Assembly (NCBI GenBank): GCA_021234155.1
Contig: JAJEKV010000038.1
Location: 4,150,847 to 4,214,846, forward strand
DNA length: 64,000 nucleotides
Direction: 5' to 3'
Source: Isoetes taiwanensis
Taxonomy: Eukaryota; Streptophyta; Lycopodiopsida; Isoetales; Isoetaceae
Below are positions 48,961 to 60,166 of the stretch, piece after piece; position 1 is the stretch's first letter, and each line of letters starts with the position of its first letter. The position numbers and the translations under genes are program-made. Below the pieces are notes generated by a model that was not told where the DNA came from, did no database searches, and was given only the letters and a program-made list of their open reading frames with translations.

Positions 48961-50091
48961 AGGTTTGTGCCTTTCATAAGAAAACAGAGGCGTAGCTGTG
49001 AAGGCCGGAGCTGTGGAAGCTGTGAAAACAGAGGCATAGATGTGAAGGCCGGAGCTGTGGTAAGCATGATTTTAAGCATTTCTGATCGCGAAACAGAGTA
49101 TGCTGCCGAAAGAAAAAGCTATGGCATACCTGTGCCTTTTTCGATCTAAGGAGAGATTAACAGAGCCGGAGAAGCAATACTGCGGCTTCAACAACGGCGC
49201 TCTTCAACAACGGCTGGGCCGAGGTTCTTAGAAAATTTTCTTGAGAGTTCGCCATAGCCAGCCAGGATCTTGAGAGTTCGCCATAGCCAGCCACGATTTC
49301 GTAAGTGTACCAAATTTCTTCTTCTCAAAAGGTATGTACCAAATCTCCCCCCTTTTTAATTTCAAATTTGAAAATCCCCCCCCTCCCCCCCCCCCCCGTT
49401 TTCAATTTCAAATTTCTAACTTACGAGGTGGGAGAAAAAAAAAAAAGCCAAATATTAAGAGAAAAAAGCAGAATAATAATAGAGTGTACGTAAGAAAAAA
49501 AAAATACGGATATAGTGTGGACAATGGGTTATTTTTCTAAGGTTAATGGGTTATTTTTTTTAAGGTTAATGGGAAAAAAAAGCTGGTTACATTAATATAT
49601 TATAAACATACCATTAATTGGGCTATAATTTTATTAGTGTCGCCCATGTAAATATTTGAATTTTTGTCGCAAATTGATAGCATGGTTGTGTTTATATGTG
49701 TGCTTGTATAATCATATTTTACACCTTATGTTGACCTTAGGTAAAAATTTAACTTTGCGAAGATGATATAATTTACACCTTGTTTAACCCATTTTGAAGG
49801 TTCAAGACACAAAATGGGGACAAGTACATATTAATATATAGGTCTAATGCTTATTAATAGATTTAATGCATAGGTCTAATAGGTTCTCGTAGATTATAAT
49901 GTGCATTATAGGTGCATATGTTGCTATTTACATGTGCATTAGGCATTACTCTTTACATAGCTAAATATGAGCCCAATGATCCCCTCTTCATATAGCTATA
50001 TGGTATGGTCCATTAGAAAGGGGGAGGGTCCATTGGATATGTGTCCATTAGATAATACATGGGGAGGGTCTATTTTTTATGGAAAATACGT
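48961..50091. other. Low-complexity and AT-rich sequence
   Basis: AGCTGTGAAGGCCGGAGCTG is duplicated near 48995 and 49035. GATCTTGAGAGTTCGCCATA words are duplicated near 49240. A poly-C run lies at about 49379-49397, with poly-A runs at 49435 and 49495. No gene. Confidence 0.5.
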
Positions 50092-50405
50092 AGGAAAGGC
50101 CTTCTGACCCATAAAACCTGCGTTTCTGGCTTTGAGCTGCCTTTCTCGACTCGCGAGTCGAGAAAGGCCTTCTGACCCATAAAACCTGCGTTTCTGGCTT
50201 TGAGCTGCCTTCGAGAAAGGCCTTCTGACCCATAAAACCTGCGTTTTCCGCTTTGAGCTGCCTTTCTCGACTCGCGAGTTGAGAAAGGCCTTCTGACCCC
50301 TAAAACTTGCATTTTTCGCTTTGAGCTGCCTTTTCGATTTCGACTGAAGCGAGTCGAAAGGCCTTCTGACCCCTAAAACCTGCGTTTCTGAGCTGCCTTT
50401 CTCAT
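50092..50405. repeat. Five 53-74 bp tandem units with a 30-bp perfect palindrome
   Basis: GAAAGGCCTTCTGACCC[AC]TAAAAC starts near 50094, 50162, 50215, 50283 and 50356; most units are 68 bp and one is shortened to 53. The unit junction at 50139-50168 is a perfect 30-bp palindrome centred on TCGCGA (GCCTTTCTCGACTCG and its complement). The copy at 50260-50289 has one mismatch. Open frames on the minus strand across it (MGQKAFLEGSSK...) are repeat translations. Confidence 0.9.
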
Positions 50406-50499
50406 GCCTATATTTTCCAAAAATGGCACTAAGAATTGTGTTTTATTTTATTTTTTTGCATGTAGCATCACTTGACTAATTTGATTTTGTCTCTTGCAG

Positions 50500-50651
50500 T
50501 CCTTATCTCGACCAAATAGTACATGCTTGGGAGCAATGAAAAGATCAGTTCATTAAAGAAAGGTGCCGAGAAGAGGGTGGTGACATCGGTTGGACATACA
50601 AGCACGTGGCCCATAAAGGAACTCCTCATACAAATTTCTATCGTCTGTAAG
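50500..50651 (+). pseudogene. Exon-like segment with one in-frame TGA
   Basis: After TTGTCTCTTGCAG (acceptor-like) the frame reads PYLDQIVHAWEQ, a TGA, then KDQFIKERCREEGGDIGWTY, KHVAHKGTPHTNFYRL and TAA. Strongly protein-like, but I do not know the family. No upstream exon was identified. Confidence 0.4.
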
Positions 50652-51709
50652 TTGCTCCGTGACTAGGAGAGAGCTCCACGCGCCCTTTGCACTAGGTGGT
50701 TCATGTGTGAAGAGGGTGTAATGATTGTGCCCATACGACCACTATGGTCTCTTCACCCACTGTAATATATATTGTAATGAGCCCATTTATAAATATAAGG
50801 TATCTCAAAACTAGTATTTTTGGGTGATTAAGTAAACGATTTGCATAATTTTTGTTGGAATTTGTGATCTATTGTCTACCCACCTAAGAAAATAGAGCCA
50901 AAATGTTCAACTAAGAATCTTTTTCAATTAGAACTTGATAGGTCTAATGCATGTTTGCGTTGCATTGTTCTTGTTCTCGACACGCTATCCAAGAAAACTG
51001 GAAGAAAAGCTTGGATGCACACTAATAGACAAAAATTCCAATTATGGCCAGTTTTTGGGTCGGGGTGCTTCTTTTTGAGTAAATTAACAGGGTTCCGAAA
51101 AAAAATGGGAATGGAATGAGTCCCACTTTAATTAAATACGACTTTTTGCCGTTTCATTTGGATCCACCCAGCGTAGGGATATCTTTGAAATCCTTATTTT
51201 CAAAGGGCCGAAACCCGTTTGTTCAATACCCCAAATTCGAGAATACCCAAAGTCTAAGGACGAATGTAATGGCACAGGAAGACATGCAACGGGAAACATA
51301 AGAGTTACCAGAGGATATTTAAACAGATCCCAGTACATCCCGTAGAAAGCCAAGAGCCCATCCTTTGGCTCTGCTTCTTCGGCTCTGCTCTGCTATGCTT
51401 CTTCGCTCTGCATTCGGCTACACAAATCAAAGAAAAGCGACCTGTACGCAAAGTTCCTTGGCCTTCTTGGGTCTTGCTTTCGTAAAGAAATTTTGCACGA
51501 ACAACATAGAACCCTAAAATGGATTAGGTCGAGCCCTGCATGCTTCAGCTTTCGAAATTCATAGGTGAACCATTGGAAATTGGCACCAAAATCAACGCCA
51601 GCGTATGTGCACTCTAGATGTACCGATTAGTACGTCTCATGGAATACCGTCATCAAATCATATAAAAACCTTATAGAAAAAAGTATAAAAATACAAAAGA
51701 AACCCCCTG
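50652..51709. other. No supported gene
   Basis: Holds the right arm of the 25-bp inverted repeat (51120-51144) and a TCTGCTTCTTCGGCTCTGC word repeat near 51370. Otherwise unremarkable. Confidence 0.4.
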
Positions 51710-52530
51710 TTATTTTGCTATATATTCTTTCTTGACCACACTACTTGCGTAAGTCAAAATTTCTCTCTGCATAAATGTGAGAGTTCTGATGTCGAGTGCT
51801 CTTTGTTTGCAATCAAATCTGCCGGAATATCCAGGCTGCACTTTCATGAAGGTCTTGCCTTCTAGTATTTCATCAAGCAGTTGGGAGAGTTCCGCATTAG
51901 ACATGCCTCGAAGGTACCTAAGCCACGTATTGTTGAAGAAATCTTTATTTAGTCTTTCAGGGGGCTCATCATGATCATCATACAACTTCTTGCCAACTCA
52001 TCTTGTAACCACTTCCATCAATCTTTCAAACCCTCTCCTCCAAACCACTATTTTTCGTCCAACGCTTTGACCTTCAGGGTAATGGTGGTTATTTCAATAA
52101 AATCCTCTAAAAAAGAGGTTATTAGAATCGCCATCGCGATCTTCACGAGCTAAAATCAATCATACCTTCTATGCGGAGGTCGTTGCAGTGCCGATTGGTC
52201 CTTGAGCAGGACAACTATGTGCCTTATGCTGATGTTATAGTTGCTGGAGCTTTTTTATGAGTGGTTCTTTATATACCGTGTTCGCTATCACTTCGTCATT
52301 TTGGATGCTTAACTTGATGTATTCCTTGTCAGCCCAGTTCCCGTTAAGCACTCTTATTCTTTTTCTCGCATATGCTTTAGCAAATTCCAGTTGCTGCTGC
52401 AATTCTCCAACTACTCCACAAAGCAATTGTGCAACACTAATGTTGTGATTACCAAATATTATAAGGAATTTTTTTCCCTTGCAAGTCTTCAGGCGTGCTC
52501 CGGGTAACCTTTAAAATCTTCAACATTTAA
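51710..52530 (-). pseudogene. Family X, copy d
   Basis: Minus-strand blocks: KGKKFLIIFGNHNISVAQLL, GELQQQLEFAKAYARKRIRV, NGNWADKEYIKLSIQNDEVI, ANTVYKEPLIKKLQQL (stop at 52235). Then AGAAG|GTATGATT (donor-like) and, from about 52090, a W-KWLQDELAR piece followed by the 91-codon frame 51985-51710 (LNKDFFNNTWLRYLRGMSNA, KTFMKVQPGYSGRFDCKQRA, IRTLTFMQREI). The order and many residues match copy c at 14.3-13.3 kb. The first block (KKFLII-x-GNH, then an RxRV..G...D[KE]E stretch) recalls ParB/sulfiredoxin-like domains of transposon-borne proteins (inference). Two or more frame breaks make it a pseudogene. Confidence 0.6.
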
Positions 52531-54394
52531 ATACTCTACAGCTAATTGCAATCACGAGACTCTTCCAAAAGAATTGCCTAGTAATAGGGCCAAACGACAC
52601 CATGTCCATTACCTTCACAAAGTTTTTCTAAAAAGGTGTTTCTATTCCTTGTATAAGGGGACGAGTCCTTATTCTCTGGGATCAAGTTCTGAAGCAATGG
52701 ATGCCTAAGATCTGCACCCTAATCTAGATCCAGTGTGTTTCTAGCCTTTGTAGAGCAGTCATATCAATTCATGGCCAGAGCAAGGCAAATGCCTAGCTAT
52801 CCTCTTCGTCATTCTAAATTCTAGAAAAGACAAGCTCTAAAACGTACTTGTGTTGATGCTTTCGGCTACAGAGCAATGATCAAGAGATGCCATCAGGAAT
52901 AGGAGATGACATGAATCGCGACATGCTCTTATCAGGAAATGGGCAGCAAAATTTGGAAACAACAAAACTTCCCACACCAAGTGGCAGACCGGGGATGATT
53001 TAGCAATTTGGATGGCCACAAGCCATGCCTTACCTCCATCTATCTCGGCTCTGCACAAAAACATCGCCAAATCCGACGGTCTATAGAATTTCGGCAAAAA
53101 AATTTGCATATGGATGGGAAACCTAATACCACTATACTAATGGAGGCAAAAGAGCAGAACCATTTCGGCCAGAATTTCCATTTTTTGGCTTCATAGCCAT
53201 GAACTACCTCATGCCAGGGATGCAAAAAAAAGAGCAAATCCTACTGCCATTTCAGCAGAATCAATACCAACAGAAGTACCCATTCCAATGCTATTGTTGC
53301 AAATCTGGCCGCCCTATCTGGTTTTATTCTATTTTGTTGTTTACGGTCCAAATTGATCAAAATCCTCTGCATGTTAGGGTTTTTTTCGGTCCGACGGCTC
53401 AAATTTAGCCGCTCCATTCTATGGTTCAGATGGTCCCTCCAATTTGTAGGTCATGCTGCAAATTTCCTGCCATGCCCTATGCTCACACATGCTCATGCCG
53501 TGAGTCAATTATAGGATGTGGATCTCACGGTTGACTCTCGCGCCTTGGCCAATGTTGGGTAAAGTCTACGGCATATGTCAAATCGTCCATTTGATCTTGT
53601 AAATTTCATGTCTGACGTGGCAAGGCATCAGTTTTTCTCCTGTTAAAATATTAGGACATTTTGGATACTGGTCGTCGGTCTTTTTGCCAACTGGTACTTA
53701 TGCCCCAAAAAAGAAGGGAAAAACAACAAGATAAAATACTTCCCTCCATGTTTTCTGTGTTCACATCCGGTATTTTCAGGTTTGTTAGAGGCAAAAGCCA
53801 AGGATTACGTCTTATGTCTATTACTTTTGAGTTTTTTAAAGTGAATCGATGTTAATGGGCTTGGATCGCCGTGATTTTGCATGCAGGAGAAGGTTTGAAG
53901 TTAACTCACATAGCATAGTATAGTTATAGGTATGTGTTATTCTTTCTTCCACATTTTCCATTGCTATTTGTCTTTTGCTATTATGCCCCCTCCTCCCCAA
54001 CCCCCCCGCCCCTAAGGACGCCAAACTTTATTCAATATCCCAAAAAAGTGCATATATAATTGCAGAGGCAGGAATAAAATCTCAACAGACAAAGATAATC
54101 GACTGAGTGGAGCAGCCCGCCTATGCAATAGATGATATAGTAAAAAATTCATCGAAAATCAAGCGTTTCTTCTCAGGAGAAAGCTGTGAACATAGGCATG
54201 CTTTTACCAATCTACCTTATGCCTCATGAAGAACTTTCTCACCAGTAGTTGTTAAGCCCTTGAAGATACACCGCGCCTCCTTTTCTAGATAGACCACACC
54301 AACTAACCTGACATTAAATGAAAAGCTTGCTGCTGCAACCTGTTCCAAGTGGAGGGATAGATAGCAAGAAGAACCTGCTGGCTGGTCAAGGCCA
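52531..54394. other. No supported gene
   Basis: Minus-strand frame 53109-52837 and neighbours lack recognisable motifs. 53.4-54.2 kb is AT-rich and non-coding, and part of it may be the 3' end of the LINE to the right. Confidence 0.4.
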
Positions 54395-54399
54395 CATGA

Positions 54400-54510
54400 A
54401 AGAGAGACATCAACTACGACCAAACTGGCCGGACTTGGTCACAGAGAAAAAAACAATGCTCGAGAGTTTCAGGTTGCCGCTTACACAATGGGCAATGTTT
54501 GCAGTCCAGC
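54400..54510 (-). pseudogene. LINE zf-RVT zinc-binding domain
   Basis: CKHCPLCKRQPETLEHCFFS followed, after a frame change, by CDQVRPVW. This is the C-x2-C...E-[ST]-x-x-H-x-[FL]-x-x-C-x5-W pattern of the zinc region at the C-terminus of plant LINE ORF2. Confidence 0.85.
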
Positions 54511-54594
54511 ACAAACTGTCTCCACTATCCACGTTCAAATCACTGGACAACTTGTGTGCCTCTGCCACATCTTTCGTCTTCAAGCTCAACCATT

Positions 54595-55022
54595 AAAATC
54601 ACCAAAAAATAGCCATGCTACATTATGTTCAAGTCGCAGAACCTTGGTCCGTCAGGTGGCTCACAAAGAATCTCATTGACATGGTTGATTAGGTGCATAC
54701 ACGTTTACGATCCCCATTCTTGCCCATTGTCCATCCATTTGACTATTATCCAACGTCTAAACCTGTCTACTTAAGTAAAAGTAACATTGAGGAAAGGCTT
54801 CCAAGCAATGAGGACACCAACCTTAGGCGAACTAGCAGTAGCAATCAGGACATTGTAATTAGAACCTACAATGGCAGTCAACTTCTGCACACCACCTCTA
54901 CAACATTTATGCTTCTTAAAACAACAAAAACCCATTGGGAACTTGGAAAGATAATTAGATAGTATGCTCTTTTTACATTGGGATGATGCTATTCCCCTCA
55001 CATTCCATGATAATAGGTTCAT
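54595..55022 (-). pseudogene. LINE endonuclease (APE-type) domain
   Basis: Starts LLSWNVRGIASSQCKKSI, the usual ORF2 beginning. Then KVGVLIAWK, ARMGIVNVYAPNQPC (about 54.70 kb) and AWLFFGDFN (about 54.60 kb), in three frames. Asn of WNVRG and the GDFN Asp/Asn, both catalytic in this fold, are present, but the frame is broken. Confidence 0.85.
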
Positions 55023-55639
55023 CAGGAAGTATGAAGGTGTTCTACATCCATTGCAATGACATCATTTTCTGGGATCTCCAGTGGGAGATCTGCCCACTGT
55101 GTTTTGGAAATTGGTAAGGGGGAGCCTCATCTCTGTTCTACCCTTCCATTGTGTATAATATCTGCTAAAGGAGAGCCTCCGCTCTGCTCATCCCTCCTAA
55201 TGGAAGCACGTGGTAGGTCAGCTCTCTCTGTATGATGTACACATGTGGTAATGGAGAGCCTCCACTCTGCTCAACCCATCCATGCGTGGCCTCTGAAGAA
55301 TGCGGTGTCAAATAGACAGACCTATTTTGTGCCGCCTTCTTTAAACTGAGTTTTTGCAGCCCTTCAGTTATCATTTGATGCCTTTCTTGCTTCTCTTGAA
55401 TAGCTTACAATCTACGGCATGCTTTATCATCAAGTCGCTGAGTTTGGGCAGGAAGAGAAGGAACTGAGTGCATAGAAGTGGAGGACACCAGCGGAGGACA
55501 TGAAATACAGGACCAGTAATAGGATGTGTAGTCACCATAGAAGTGAGAGAGATAGGTGCAATCACAGTAGAAAGAGCAGGCATAAAGGGTGATACATGAT
55601 GGTAATTAGCAAAAGTATCAATATTAGGGAACATCTTAC

Positions 55640-56461
55640 CTAATTTAGGACCATTGAGCAAAGACAGATGATATCTAAAGAACAAAGGGCACTCCTAATC
55701 ATGACAGACTTCGGTAGCAAAGCAGAAATAGGCAGAGAGACACAAATGTGAGGACCATTGACAATAGAGTAGGCAAGATGCAACCCCAAACCAATTGCAA
55801 TAGCCACTATGAACTCAAGAACTTGCAGTTCAATTGGAAAATCTTCGAAGGCAAACCAACAAGGCATGGGGAAAGCACTAGACTTATTAGGTACAAAGCG
55901 AGGTGTATAAACATGATACAGCAAATAGTGCCCCCACAACGGCTCAACTCCACGTTGCACAAGCTTACCTACATCAACTGGGGAGTCAAACATGATCAAG
56001 GTAAATTTATTCTTTTTATCAAGAACATTCAAGGACTCAAAAGTAGGCAATCCTAGTCTGTGAAGATGCTGCTTAAACCAAAAACCCATTCTACGGAGAT
56101 CAAGGAACTGACACGTGAACTGACATATGACCGCATGAAACACCAAATTCTGGACACACTGCAAATATGAGTTGTGATTAATAGCAATCACTGGTTCACT
56201 AGCTTGAGCAAATGCACTAGCACATTGTTCTGGCTCATCGGAAGGTAGCTAAATGTCCATACGATCTGTCATAGATTGCAATTCCTTCAAGTATGCAGAG
56301 ACCTCTCGTTTGTTATTTGCAACCATAATATTCATAGTATAAGAAACTCGAGCACTTCTAATATCACGTTTAATCCAGTCACTGAAGCACGTATGTGGAG
56401 CATGAGAACCAGAATTATTTGAAGGTCCAACAACAGGGAGAGGATGATTACTCATTAGCAT
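55640..56461 (-). pseudogene. LINE ORF1 with DUF4283-like domain
   Basis: A frame of 274 codons interrupted only by a TAG at 56251-56249. Contains FSDWIKRDIRSARVSYTMNI and, further on, FWFKQHLHRLGLPTFESLNV, KNKFTLIMFDSPVDVGKLVQ, EPLWGHYLLYHVYTPRFVPN, PCWFAFEDFPIELQVLEFIV. This follows the plant DUF4283 plan (L-x-F-x-[SN]...G-P-W-x-[FL]-x-G-[HK]-x-[LV]-x[LF]...W-[VF]-x-[FL]-x-[DG]-[LF]-P). The same protein family is encoded at 62.9-64 kb on the plus strand. Confidence 0.8.
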
Positions 56462-56882
56462 AGAACTAGCATTTACTGGAGGTACTGCGACATTCGTCCT
56501 TCAGCATTTATTTATCAATAAAAAATTGAAGATCATTTTCGTCCGTAAGAATATATCAATATAAAATAGAGGACCATTTTCGTCCTTAACAAAGAGGACC
56601 ATTTGAACATATATGTTTTCCTTTGTATTTAGAATAGTCACTTGTCTCTCATTTACATGCTCTGTTTTCTTTTAATAGCACAAGATGGCGTTTCTTTTTT
56701 ATTTTATGCCATGTTCTTTTCCTTGACCTTTTTCCACACCATTCAACCCTCAGAAAATTACAGACAGAGCATGTTTTTTTTGTATTTTATTCAAGTCTGT
56801 TTCCATATGTACAAAGCTTTCTAAGTTTATAATGAAACTAAGATTCATGGATTTTGTCAAGTTTTTGTGATTAAACTATGTT
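56462..56882. other. Unassigned sequence between LINE and promoter module
   Basis: GAGGACCATTTTCGTCC[GT]TA words are repeated near 56.54 kb. T-rich non-coding sequence follows. The LINE 5' end should lie near 56.5 kb but has no visible boundary. Confidence 0.4.
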
Positions 56883-57022
56883 GCCATTGCGAATTTTATA
56901 AATAAAAATTATCGCATCGATCCGAGCCCTCGGATCGCCATTGCGAATTTTATAAATAAAAATTATCGCATCGATCCGAGCCCTCGGATCGCCATTCTGG
57001 GGAGGGACGAGCCATTATATAA
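56883..57022 (+). promoter_or_regulatory. Tandem 54-bp palindromic module followed by a TATA box
   Basis: A 54-bp unit (GCCATTGCGAATTTTATAAA...CGATCCGAGCCCTCGGATC) occurs twice (56883, 56937). Each has the 8-bp-arm hairpin CGATCCGA/TCGGATCG. It is followed by CCATTCT, GGGACGAGC and TATATAA at 57016-57022. Downstream is a long pyrimidine-rich leader-like stretch. The same hairpin plus CCATTCT plus GGGACGAGC order exists at 11.38 kb. Confidence 0.55.
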
Positions 57023-59290
57023 GGCTCTTTCCCCTTCGGGACCGGTTATCGGCGTCTTCTCACAACAGCTTTCTTCCTTCTCGTAGCTTCATTCTTTCTC
57101 GACCATCAGCCCATCTCATATCTCTTCTTCGGCCATTCCATTAGCCCATCTCATTCTAGCTTTTTCCCTCCAAAGGCTCCTCCTTTTTGCATCAGGTTCT
57201 TCTTCATGTCTTGGCATGCGTCTAAGGCGCGTCTATAATGGGAGTATTGTTCCAAGTTTGTACATGAGCATCGGATTGATTTCAGTGCATGTCCTTTCTG
57301 AGATTGTTTGACAGATTAATTTGGCGTTTTTGGCTTCATGCATTCCTATTCTCAATCGGATCTGCATGCTAGCTCGGGGAATTCTATTGTGTTGTGTTGA
57401 TCTCCAAATTCCTGTGCACGGTCTTCTTTGCATTATCTGTTTACTCATCATTAGCGGATGCATGCGAGTTTCAGGTTGGGAGGTTGCAGCCATACCATTT
57501 GTCCATATCCTGCAGGCTGGGACGTTACACTTATCCATGGGGTTGCTGCTGATTATATAGGGAGATCGATTGGATTTGGATGCCACACTCTTTTGCATCG
57601 TTTGTCGTTTTCTCACAGGGAAGGGATTGCCTGGGTTTCTCTGGGCTATTGCAGGAGGGAAGCCCGTTGCCTCGATCTGTGCATCTGCAAGCTGGGGACA
57701 GTTCCAAAGAAGACATTTCGGCTACTTATTACTAATGATACTGTTTTTCCCATTCTACAGTTTTCTTTCACCTCCTCCTGTTTTTTCTGTCTAACAAAGC
57801 AGGGATGCTGTCGGATCTGCCCAGCTGCCAAAACTGGATTCCATGGCCCTGCATCTCTACCTCTTTTTACCTACCTGGCCCGATTCGGTTAACTTCAGGA
57901 TAATAGTCTGGCCCACTGGATTTTATGCATCTCAGAAGGGGCATACGACAGAACCGACTTCTTGGATTTGCTTGACAGTTCCAATTCTTGTGCAGTTTTC
58001 CTACGGAATCCAACTTGTATCTACTGCGGGATCTCTATCAGAACCGTTTTCTTGGCTCTGTTCGATCCATCCAACCGGCCGATTACGCGGATTTGAAGCA
58101 CGTTCTCGGCTTCATTTAAATAAGCCCCTAATCTGGCCGCCTTGGCATCATTGCCCAGCCTTTTTTCTAGTTTCCAACTCTGCTTCCTTTGTCTGACCTC
58201 TTCTCTCTTTTCAATAATCTCTTTTGCTCTGCGATTCTTGCATCAGGAGGCCCAGAGCTCTCATGTTTCAGCTTGCTCAGAAGCCTAACCATGGATGCTC
58301 TCATGCTGCAGCTTACTCCGTCGCTCTAGACTAGACATATTCTGCCATCCTCCATCTCTAGCCTGTTCCTTTCCCTTCACCCGTTTCTACATTTGTTCCT
58401 CTGTTGCTTTACGGCCTTACCTTAGAGGAATACAGTCCCCTATATCCCTTCCCGTTTGTTCATGTTCTTGCAGTTATTCTCGAGCCTTTAGACTTTATTG
58501 TTGTTTTTTGCATTTTTTATTAACCCGGTTGAACCTGTTCATCATGTGTCCTACTCCTCTACTAATAACGCACATTCATATTTTGATCATATTATTGGAA
58601 ATTCATCTTATGGTTTGCGAGTCCCTTCCCAGAATATATTTTACCTCTTATTGTTCCGATTGATATGTATAGTATCAGAATGGCCGATTAAAAATCTGGA
58701 AATCATGTTAGGATGAGTAACAGTCACACTTTTTGAAAAGTAGTTAGAGTTGTGCATGCTCACGGGCCTACATGGTCACGCTTGGAGATCTCACTGGCAC
58801 TCATGTCATGCCATGATTTTACATTTTTGGGCACTCACATTGTGCGTTTATAGATATGTCCATGCCTTCATCGCAATACTCATGCTATATTCACGGATCA
58901 CAATTCCAAGAAATCCAAGGCATTCAAGTTTTATATGGCTGATAACAGGGGATGCTTTTATGATGTTTACATTTTGAAGAACCCTTTAATTGTTTTAAGT
59001 GGAATTTTAGGCTCTTTTTTTTTTGTTAAAATGGGCTATCCATGATATAAAGGAATGGTCACTATCTTTTCGTTGGCTCTGTCCCTATAATCCATGCTCA
59101 TCACCGACATTCTTTCGGATCTTATTCATCATCAACGTATTCATGAATATATTTTTTGGGCGACAATAACCAACCATTACCATTATTTACACCCTGTTTT
59201 TGGCACCATGTTGGATGATAGACTTCTCTTATAAAAGCCTATATATATTTGTGTGCTAAAAACTTTTAGGGGGAGGCAATGCTAACCACC
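57023..59290. other. Pyrimidine-rich leader or intron-like sequence, no confident gene
   Basis: 57.03-57.23 kb is CT-rich with short ATG frames, as in a long plant 5' UTR. The 144-aa and 127-aa frames at 57.2-57.9 kb overlap antisense and show no motif. 58.0-58.7 kb is again T/C-rich. No splice-consistent gene could be assembled by eye. Confidence 0.4.
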
Positions 59291-60090
59291 AAATGATTAA
59301 CATTGTGCACATGCTAGGTGTCAGTGGTGGTAGACCACGTTTGACATGTTTCGATTAGCATAAGTGTACAGCTTGGATTTAGCTAGATGTAAGGCTTAGC
59401 TTTGCAGGTCTACATTATATTAGAGTGGAGCCTCTTCATATGTACTCAAGTTTGATCTCATATTTGGAGAGCCTCATTTGGCACACATTTCCCATATTTT
59501 GTGTACATATTTGTCTTTTATTCTTGTTTCATGATCTTGAGCAGGGCAGTCTTGTAGCTAAATGATTAACATTGTGCACATGTTAGGTGTCAGTGGTGGT
59601 AGACCACGTTTGACATGTTTCGATTAGCATAAGTGTACAGCTTGGATTTAGCTAGATGTAAGGCTTAGCTTTGCAGGTCTACATTATATTAGAGTGGAGC
59701 CTCTTCATATGTACTCAGGTTTGATCTCATATTTGGAGAGCCTCATTTGGCACACATTTCCCATATTTTGTGTACATATTTGTCTTTTATTCTTGTTTCA
59801 TGATCTTGAGCAGGGCAGTCTTGTAGCTAAATGATTAACATTGTGCACATGTTAGGTGTCAGTGGTGGTAGACCACGTTTGACATGTTTCGATTAGCATA
59901 AGTGTACAGCTTAGATTTAGCTAGATGTAAGGCTTAGCTTTTCAGGTCTACATTATATTAGAGTGGAGCCTCTTTAGATGTACTCAGGTTTGATCTCATA
60001 TTTGGAGAGCCTCATTTGGCACACATTTCCCATATTTTGTGTACATATTTGTCTTTTATTCTTGTTTCATGATCTTGAGCAGGGTAGTCA
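59291..60090. repeat. Three tandem 269-bp repeats
   Basis: AAATGATTAACATTGTGCAC starts at 59291, 59560 and 59829, exactly 269 bp apart. The copies are about 98% alike. The third ends near GAGCAGGGTAGTCATGG. Each contains GTGGTGGTAGACCACGTTTG, with the small hairpin GTGGT..ACCAC. The array abuts the decayed gene copy B. Confidence 0.95.
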
Positions 60091-60166
60091 TGGGCTACTG
60101 CTGCAAGGTGTATGCCAAGAACTCAAAATTAACACTCATCATGCATTAAACGTCACTCTTACGATC

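Larger units (their letters stand above)
47374..51144. mobile_element. 3.77-kb segment bounded by a perfect 25-bp inverted repeat
   Basis: AAGTCGTATTTAATTAAAGT followed by GGGAC at 47374-47398 is exactly complementary to 51120-51144. Both inner sides continue with GGGAC..AT-like words. The segment contains the polypurine tract, the CTCGACTAGTG words, a degenerate ORF and the 68-bp repeats. No target duplication or transposase is seen, so it is a candidate element only. Confidence 0.45.
54395..56461 (-). mobile_element. LINE (non-LTR retrotransposon), RT domain deleted
   Basis: Minus-strand order: ORF1 (56461-55640), ORF2 endonuclease (about 55022-54595), then directly the RT-type zinc-binding domain zf-RVT (about 54510-54400). 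The reverse transcriptase that should separate the last two is gone. Several frameshifts, one TAG in ORF1. Confidence 0.85.

Noticed and set aside
50092-50405. CRISPR-like regular repeats
   Set aside because: The units are contiguous tandem copies without unique spacers, in a plant-like genome.
57458-57892. 144-aa plus-strand ORF downstream of the promoter-like module
   Set aside because: Cys/Leu/Phe-rich, overlaps antisense frames of similar length, and shows no motif or good start context.
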